From: Micropterix aruncella
Taxonomy: Eukaryota > Arthropoda > Insecta > Lepidoptera > Micropterigidae
Assembly (NCBI GenBank): GCA_944548615.1
Contig: OX155951.1
Span: 21,278,648-21,342,647, forward strand
DNA length: 64,000 bases
Direction of reading: 5' to 3'
Shown: one piece after another, positions 56,555-64,000 of the stretch
Position numbering within the stretch: position 1 is the stretch's first letter
How the letters are laid out: the number at the start of each line of letters is the position of its first letter
Program-made: the position numbers and the translations under genes
Notes under the pieces: generated by a model
Database searches by the model: none
The model's input: the letters and a program-made list of their open reading frames with translations, nothing else
What the model was told of the DNA's origin: nothing

Positions 56555-58839
56555 CAGTGTTCCGCAAACTTTTTGTGTTTAAGGTACACCTATCAAATCA
56601 AAAAAAAATAGAGGTACACCAAAGAAAAAAGCAATGTTTATTTAATATTTATTTATTACTAAAACCAATATACCTAATATGAAAAGATGTTTAGTGAGAA
56701 ATTTCAAAATTTGGAGCAATCGTTGATAAGGCTGCTCTCATCTCTTCATTGATCGTCCTCAGGCGCTCTCTTTTTTTCGATTTAATAGTAGTGAGAGTTG
56801 AAAATCCCAATTCGCATAAGTAGGTTGTGGCAAATGGTAATAGAATTGCAACAGCACGCTTTCAAAGCAGTGGATACTCATTTTTTATATGCAACCAAAA
56901 ATGTGATACCTCTACTTCGGAAAATTTTAGTTTTAATGTCCGATCAGTTTTTAACTCCATGAATTCTTCCTGCTTGTTTATCGGTAAGTGTCCAAGGGAA
57001 ATGTTATCCGAGAATGGATTCCGTACCCAGTCCATAGGTTGCAGGTCACGCTTAGGAAAATAACAGTTCATTTTTTCTGCTAATAGCTCCAAGTGTTTCA
57101 CTATCAAAGCCTGCACTTTTTTTTCTGAATCGGCAGCCATGACATTTGGAAACATTTCATTACTGCCATTGACAGCGTGGCTGATCCATAACACCAACTT
57201 AGCGCGAAAGCTTTCAATTTTGTCCGAAGACGTTAAAATATTAGAATTCCTGCCTTGCATTTTTTTGTTGAGCTCATTTAAATGAGCGAATATGTCCGCC
57301 AGATATGCAAGTTTTGCTACCCATTCTTCTTTTTTAAACACAGAAGCAAAATCTGAACCCTGGGCCTCTAAAAACGACTGGGTCTCATTTTTAGCTAGTA
57401 AATTCCATCGTACTTCTGTATGATACAGAAGTGACTGATGATCTGCTCCCATTTCCTGACACACTGCATTGAACTGACGAGAGTTTAGCGGTCGCGACTT
57501 GATGTAATTGACAATTTTAACAACTTCTTGTAGGACATACAACAATTCATCAGGCAGAGACTTCGTCATCAGTGCTTCCCTGTGTAAAAAAACAATGTAA
57601 ATTTTTAATATTAGGGTTTTTTTCAGAAGCCCTAGTTACAAATCCCTTAATTTTTCCCGTCATAGCTGCTGCTCCGTCTGTACAAATGCTTATGCAGTTG
57701 TGCCATTCCAAATTATGGTCACTGAAGTACTGGTCTGTTACTTTGAATATTTCTTCTCCTGTTGTATAACCAGGTAGTGGCAGACAAAATAAAAACTCCT
57801 CTTTTATTTCACATCCGTCAGTGTACCTCACATTTGAGATGAGATGCGCGTGACCGCTGATATCAGTAGACTCGTCGACTTGTATCGCAAAAACTCTACT
57901 AAGTCTTAATTTTTCAATTAACGTTGATTCAATGTCGCTAGAAATATCATTAATGTGACGTGAGATTGTATCTGCTGACGCTGGTATTTTTTCGATTTCC
58001 TTAGCGGCTTCTTGGCTAATCATAATCTTGACAACTTCTTTGCAGACAGGTATAATTAAAGTTTCAGCGAGAGAATGAGGCTTCTTGGATTTAACTAGCA
58101 TATTAGCGATCACGTAGCTAGCTTTTTGCGCTTTGTCTGATGTTTTAAAAGACGAACTCATGAGAGTTACCTGTTTCATAGACTGGTCTTTTAAACGTTG
58201 AAAAAAGGCTTTGTCTTTTTTAGCTATCGATGGGTGTTTAGTAGTTAAATGTCGTATAAGTTTTCTGGGCACCATTGAATTATTGCCCAAAGTTTCTCCA
58301 CAAACAAAACATTTTGGAATTTGGACATGATTCGTCTCCGCAATATATAAAGCCATAGCTTACATAGCTCTCATCTTATTTTCGATAAACAAGCTTAGGT
58401 TTTTTCTTTGTTGACTCTGTTTCTTCTTGGAATACATCACTTGACAAACTTGCGGTACGTTTAACGAATTTATCCATTATATACACGTATTATGGGCTAT
58501 TTATTTGTTAATAAAAAGTCTATTACGCTCGCGACGACACAATCACAAACTAGCGGCTAGTTACTGGCCAATAACACTGGCGAAAAGCGACGCTACGCCC
58601 ACTCAATCGGGCGCGTCAACGACGACTGAGAGGATGGAATGACACGGGTAAATACAAGTACTTACTCGATACGCATGCGTGCTGCGTTCGGCGATAGCTT
58701 GTCAGCCTGCTGTGTTAGACGGGGTCTAACACAATTTAAATTATTTTTATTTAAATTATTATTACACAATTTTCCGCGGCACACCAACCGATGACCACGG
58801 TACACCAGTGTGCCGCGGCACACGCTTTGCGGAACACTG
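56555..58839 (-). mobile_element. hAT transposon, Buster-type, near full length
   Basis: 2,285 bp. Terminal inverted repeats are CAGTGTTCCGCAAA (56555-56568) and its exact complement (58826-58839). It is flanked by CTCTAGGG at 56547-56554 and 58840-58847. The duplication fits the NNNTANNN pattern described for the Buster branch of hAT elements (established knowledge). It encodes a broken transposase on the minus strand. Ends are intact, so it could be mobilised in trans if a source transposase exists (inference). Confidence 0.93.
56691..58477 (-). pseudogene. hAT-Buster transposase pseudogene (BED/SCAND3-ZBED-like)
   Basis: Begins with ATG at 58475-58477 (MDKFVKRTAS). After 33 codons a TAA occurs (58376-58378), followed by a frame change before 58356. 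The long frame 57550-58356 holds a BED-type zinc finger (CFVC...H-x4-H) and two catalytic aspartate motifs (QVDESTDISG and CTDGAAAMTGK). A one-base surplus in a seven-T run (57586-57592 on the plus strand) shifts the frame. The frame 56862-57569 continues (EVRWNLLAKN...WLHIKNEYPLL) to a TGA (56862-56864), after which the same frame encodes the C-terminal dimerisation region ([20 protein letters not shown]). The final TAA is at 56691-56693. Such proteins cut and paste the element; this copy cannot make a full product. Confidence 0.9.
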
Positions 58840-59063
58840 CTCTAGGGTGTGCTAAAACTGTTGATAAACTGCACGCAAACTTCGCACGAATTTATTATGG
58901 TGGTGGTGCGGGCAAACTAATATAGTAACGCAAGGGATATTGGCAGTTTTAGGATTTTGAACCCATTGCAATTTTTCTGCATTCTATAATCTAAATCACC
59001 CCTAAAAGGTAAAATAATCGGTTGTGGCACCCCATGACTTTCCTGGCAATTAGCCAAGGACGT

Positions 59064-59346
59064 GCAGGACAGGAAATGTGCAGGTTCTGTCAAGGAGCAG
59101 AGGAAACTCCCCAGCACCTCATGTGCGAGTGTGGCCCGCTGATGCATAAAAGATACACCCACATGGGTGGTCATTACCTCCAACCTGAGGAGGTAAACCA
59201 ATCTGGCGCCAAAAGCCTGCTGCGGTTCTTAAATGAGGCTTAGCGCAGAACTATAGTAAGTGGCGAACACACTAGATCAGCAATGGTCGCAGTGTTACAA
59301 GGCTCATAAAGACCCTAGAAAAGCCCCACTCAACAAAAAAAAAAAA
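59064..59346 (+). mobile_element. 5'-truncated LINE with poly-A and 13-bp TSD
   Basis: Encodes a LINE C-terminal zinc-knuckle-like end (CRFCQGAEETPQHLMCECGP then LRFLNEA stop), followed by about 100 bp and a 12-A tail (59335-59346). TAGCCAAGGACGT occurs directly before (59051-59063) and after (59347-59359), marking a target-primed insertion. The CCHC-like end resembles RNase-H-bearing clades such as LOA/I/Jockey relatives; the clade is uncertain. Confidence 0.88.
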
Positions 59347-59359
59347 TAGCCAAGGACGT

Positions 59360-59596
59360 CATCTCATTCAATTTAAAAATCGAATTGCAAACGCGCGTCG
59401 CCGTAAATTTGGCGGTAATTACAATGAATCGAACTAGCAACACAAGGTATGAAGATTTAAATTTAGAACGTGCGTCGACGCCGCAAAATTTAAATGTTTG
59501 ATTCCCCGAAACATTTCTGTGGCGGAATTTAAATATTATTTGTGCAGCTTGTATTTGAGATATTCCAACCAAAACTTCACACTTGCAGGAGGAAAT
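59360..59596. other. No recognised gene
   Basis: Short stretch with no supported feature. Confidence 0.4.
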
Positions 59597-60009
59597 TACA
59601 ACGGGCGAACGATAATGATCTCCTGTGAGGTGAGCGTAGAAGACTTTGGAACGAAACAGCCACTCGCTCGTAAGAAGCCAACGCCTTAAGCCGAGACACC
59701 GGGTGTGCACCAAGCTGGCCAACCTCGCACCCTTACTTCCAGTTTTGGCCAGATTTCTCCGGCCGCCCGACTGGTTACGGGTTCGAGGTCGCTTGCGCGG
59801 TTCTTTCCCTTAAGTAGCAGTGATTCGGTGTCTACCGAATCCATCGCGGACCACGGCGTCCTTTGCCCGGCTGTTCACCCGGTATCGGGTAGCCGATTAG
59901 TCGTTTTAAGAGCGGTTGTCATAAGGTTTACAACCACCCCTGCTTTATAGGAAACAAAGCCGTTTCCAGACTCCCCCGTTTATCAGTCGGAATGCACAAT
60001 CGAATGCAC
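59597..60009 (+). mobile_element. Unclassified short interspersed element, copy F (3'-truncated)
   Basis: Starts ATTACAACGGGCGAACGATA and contains GACTGGTTACGGGTTCGAGG and ATCGCGGACCACGGCGTCCT. It stops near GTCGGAATGCACAATCGA, lacking the last 200 bp or so of the family. Confidence 0.78.
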
Positions 60010-60171
60010 AGTCCTTTATAAAAAAACATTTAATATCAATTTTATTATTGATTACCATTATTGAATTTTACTGTTTCAGAAGGGTTGACAATTCGTACTA
60101 TAACGTTAAGCAATCTATACCATATATAACAAATGGTATCACTGAAGAAAAAACGGTATTTTTTTTAAATA

Positions 60172-60364
60172 CAGTGGAACCTCTCTTAACAAGCACCTCT
60201 CATAACGAGTAATTCGTAGTAGTTCCTCATATCGAGTGATTCGCACCGGTAGGTAGAGTAGAGTAAAAGCACCGCATAAGGTAGAGTAAAAGTATGGGAA
60301 AAATTGTTACGCTTAACGAGTAAAAGTGTGGAACGAATTATGCTCGTTATGAGAGGTTCCACTG
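60172..60364. mobile_element. 193-bp pogo/Tigger-like MITE
   Basis: Terminal inverted repeats CAGTGGAACCTCTC (left) and GAGAGGTTCCACTG (right), flanked by TA at 60170-60171 and 60365-60366. TA duplication and CAGTGGAACCTC ends fit pogo-type Tc1/mariner elements. No transposase is present. Confidence 0.85.
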
Positions 60365-60366
60365 TA

Positions 60367-63300
60367 CATTACTTTTAATCGCAGCATCGGGTCGACCCTT
60401 GTACCTATAGTCTAATGATGGGCAGGTATCAAAGTTTGCAAAAGTAATTAGGATGAAATTAATACCGACATTGAGTGGCGTGTTACCGGTAGTATCAGCA
60501 ATTTAATTTACAATTTATAATAAAAGCAATTTACTTCTTTTGGAGAGGAATTAATAAAAATGTTTTTTAAATTTATATTGGTAAAGTTTATTTACTGATA
60601 TTCAAAATATGTAAATATGAGAACATTTTCGGTGTTTCTTTCTTGTTGCCAAGTATCGGCGTAGTGTTACACATGCATATGCATGATTGCATCCATGCAT
60701 GCATAATCGGGCCGCTGAACATGTTTATAGCCTTGATAAAATTATTAAAACGCACAAATATTATTGCAAAAGTGTATATATACGCATAAATGCAGTGCGG
60801 TTTCTAATAATATAAATATTACTTTTTCTATGCTAGGTTTACACGGGTTTATTACTTATCACTTGGTAGTACTTCGTCGCTAACCTGCTTAGTGATCTTG
60901 AGAAGTAAACTTTAACACGTTGGTATTAGCAGAAAGGTATTAGTGGCACGACAACCGTATGAAACTGAACGTCATGCCACTGCAGCCTTATTTTTCATGG
61001 TATTTAAATTCCTGGTTGAATTTTATAGTGGTTTTGGAATTCACCCTTTCTGCCGCTATAATCACAAAATAAACCTAGCAAATGTCACATAAATAGAGAC
61101 GGACGTCACTTGCCGTTTCAATTTGTCGCTAACCCTTGCCGCAGCTGTTACACGAGTCACCAAACGACAAGTGCTTAGTAATTTGTGGTGGAGGTAGTCG
61201 CTTGTCGCTTAGTAAATAGGGTCGGCCTCTATTTACTTGCACTAGCACTTTTACTAATACTGAGCACAAACATGCTAAATCAGTATGTTTGCAAACAGCA
61301 TGCACTAAGCATTAGCTTGTAAGCCTGTGTATACTATGCGCTTCTATAGGCTGCGTTACTAGACCAGACCGTCAAAAATTACAATAACGATTATTCATGG
61401 AAATTCGCAATATTGGACTTATGTACGTACGAAACTAGTACATGCAACCGTGGACTCTATAATGTCTTAGAGAAGCTCAAAAGAGCGTCGAAAGAAAACG
61501 CAGCTGAGGTGATTGACACCGCATCGACGCGATGACGGCATGAGAAAAATAACTTCCGCGTGGATTGACAAGATAGATAACCTAAGATGTCAATTGATAG
61601 GATACTTCAGCGCCGCGAGCAGTAGACGATCGATATATGTAGTTGTACTGTGATTCTATAGTAATATAGAGATTCTACAGATATCTCAAGAGTCCGTTTC
61701 ATCCAACAAATGATTCGATATGTATTGGTGTGTAACACAACTGCGATTGGGTTACTGATTAGCTATAATTATTTATAGCTAGCCATTTTTTTATACTAAG
61801 AAAGTCGTCAACAATCTTCAGGATTTTTTCGACGTGAAAACGTCTATTAAAATGATGCCGGTTGTGAGGTGGCAATCGCGCTCAAATAAGCTATAGCATC
61901 GGTCGAAGAAACTTAAATTGCCCAGCTAAAAATTAATATAGCGCCGCCATCTTAGTCTCATTTTAAAGAGGAAGGTTAAAGTACAAAGACAACCCAAGGT
62001 TTTCGACTTTCCGGATTTGATACTTGTCCATAAGCAGGATGATTTGTCAGAGACTAATTATCCGACCAGAGTGAACCAATGCACTTTAAAGAGTAGTGTA
62101 TGTGTTATAACTCATCCTGGACTCTTAAATATTGTGATACACAAGTGCAAAGTACAAACAGAATTTAAAAAATCGGGCACGAATGCGCAGAGATCAAAAT
62201 CCCAAATAGAATGCTACTGTACTATTTATTCAAAAACGGCCCTACAACAGACGAGGGTTGTACTCGTATGTTGTTATGCTTCACAGTCTTCCATATGCAT
62301 AACGGCGGACTTTCATATGAATACTCCCATACAACTGCTCAGTGCACCATCGCAATCTACACGGCAGAGAATGTAGGCGTACTGAAGGCCCTAAGACTTA
62401 TCGAGTCGTCTGAATACATATTTTTATATAATTTTCACCGACTTGCTTATTCTAAAAAGTAGATTTCCTCAATAACAAGCCACATATTGAGAACGAAATG
62501 GGTCATTCCGGGTGTTTTACTAATAAATATGATGATGACAAAAGTCCTTGTTCAACCAGAAATAAAGATAAAACCATAGTATCACCACCAGCCTTTTACC
62601 CATAGTTTAGTGGCAATGCCATCTAAGTAGGCCGGGACCTATTCTAAGGTAATCTTTAATTATGTTAATGCTGGCTCAATATTGTATTTATAAATATAAC
62701 ATATATATCCTTTCGTCAATGAATTTACTATTATTATATTGAAAAAATAAAATAAACATGAGGTAAATCATTTATGGACAACTCATTAAAAATACACAAA
62801 ATATATAAAAAGATACTAAATATTCAAAATTAGGTGTGGAAAATTAAAATATCAGCGAATAAAGTCAAATCAGAATAAAATATTCATTAAGCTCAACAAT
62901 ATGTCCATTTTATAATATTGTAATGTTCCTCCATATTGTGTTAATGTTAAGTATATGTATTTTATCCTTCTGTCCAATGGTTAATTGAGTAATAACCGAT
63001 TTTATGTTCCCGTCAGTGTTTTGTATTATTTGTTTTCGTGGCGTCAACTCACAAAAATAAGATTCCAACCATTGTATCGGCACATCTGGCCGATATCACC
63101 CTCTTTGGGTAGCCATTAAAAGAAAAAGAAGAAGAAAGACGTAGGTTTCGTTGCTGATGAGATGGATGTACTATCCATCTCATTATACTATATCAATGAT
63201 ATTTTTATGAAAGCAATATACTATACCAATGATATTTTTATGAAAGCAACAGCGACAAAGCCCACATCTTTTTTATTATAATCTCCTAGACTGTTGAGTT

Positions 63301-64000
63301 CACGAGGCCGTTGATCAAAACAGCATCCTTCCAACATTAACCGCGTCTTTGTCACAGTGGTCTCATCCTCGGCTACTTATCAAAGTGGATTAACCGCATT
63401 AAAAGGCGTGCCAAAGGAAGCGCATTCCCAAGGCTGACAGTGTGTCCAGCGAATAGACTGGCGATAAAAGACTCACCGGGCGTCGCGATGAGAAGAGTGA
63501 TGGTCTCGTTAGCAAGGGGCTAATTAATTGTCATCGCCGTTGTGTTGCTCACCGACCGGGAACTGATATAAGCTCAGGTTAATTCTAGGAGCTAGTGCTG
63601 CCACAGCAGCGTGTTAAGTATCGCATGTATGCCGATGAAATTTAAGCTGTCGTAGGCGTCATTAGACGTCAGGACCAAACGTCTAAGCACGAGATATGGT
63701 TGGACTAAATCGCCTTGATTCTTGATCAGAATCGAATAATACTAAAATTATGTGTTTCATCAAATATAAAAAAAATATTGTATAAAATAATGAAACGCTG
63801 GTAATGCAGGTCCATGACATACAATATTTGTTGAGGCCAAAATGTGAAAGCGAATAAGTCACCACAAATAATGAGTGTTACGGTGTAAACTTTGCGCCTT
63901 TCTAAACTACTTGCATATTATTTTAGGCAAGCCTTTTCAGTTCAAATTATAATTACCTAATGATCATTAGTTAACTGGTTATGTATGTACCTTCCTTCCT
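60367..64000. other. No recognised gene
   Basis: AT-rich DNA. Overlapping plus frames at 62017-62462 show no recognisable domain. A 33-bp unit (CAATGATATTTTTATGAAAGC core) is duplicated at about 63185-63250. The 62920-63130 segment resembles 41205-41300. Confidence 0.45.

Noticed and set aside
62017..62462. Two overlapping plus frames of 119 and 83 codons
   Set aside because: No known domain; overlap in different phases and AT-rich context suggest chance.

Overview
The window looks like insect nuclear DNA, most probably from a moth or butterfly. It is AT-rich and gene-poor, and crowded with transposon remains (RTE- and Jockey-like LINEs, mariner relics, a hAT-Buster copy, many palindromic MITEs). 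GTAGGTA/TACCTAC-type strings are frequent. The order is an inference; no rRNA, tRNA, CRISPR or operon structure was recognised.

Only one ordinary host gene is well supported: a two-exon gene on the plus strand (24911-25115 joined to 25931-27201). It encodes a 491-residue secreted, glycosylated and probably membrane-anchored protein that I take to be protein unzipped (uzip), a cell-surface adhesion protein. A fragment of a reverse transcriptase gene lies in its intron, just before the exon 2 acceptor.

The most prominent object is a complete, very young BEL/Pao LTR retrotransposon at 8505-18259 (9,755 bp). It has a 5-bp target duplication, two apparently identical and very long LTRs (2,325 bp each), a tRNA-Tyr-type primer site, a polypurine tract, and one 1,690-codon Gag-Pol frame that runs into the 3' LTR. 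The C-terminal half of RNase H and the linker to integrase are missing without loss of frame, so the copy is intact in its ends but probably defective in its enzyme.

A 2,285-bp hAT (Buster-type) transposon at 56555-58839 has perfect 14-bp terminal repeats and a perfect 8-bp duplication, but its transposase is broken in four places. Six copies of an unrecognised short interspersed family (about 440-680 bp) occur at 21.1, 43.2, 47.5, 52.1, 55.5 and 59.6 kb; two are flanked by 13-bp direct repeats. A 5'-truncated LINE tail with poly-A and a 13-bp duplication is at 59064-59346.

Palindromic elements are abundant: a 179-bp perfect inverted repeat between AT microsatellites (460-888), an 80-bp near-palindrome with a 38-bp perfect stem (21579-21658), a foldback family (19.2, 42.5, 50.2 kb), a family with ACACGACTGCC ends (5.2, 19.9, 45.3, 53.9 kb) and single MITEs at 1.2, 7.7, 48.9, 49.4, 52.8, 54.6 and 60.2 kb. 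Several are nested. Layout: 0-8 kb repeats and MITEs; 8.5-18.3 kb BEL/Pao; 18-24 kb repeats and a LINE end; 24.9-27.2 kb uzip; 27-42 kb AT-rich intergenic DNA with LINE fragments and tandem duplications; 42-60 kb dense nested transposons; 60-64 kb mostly unrecognised.
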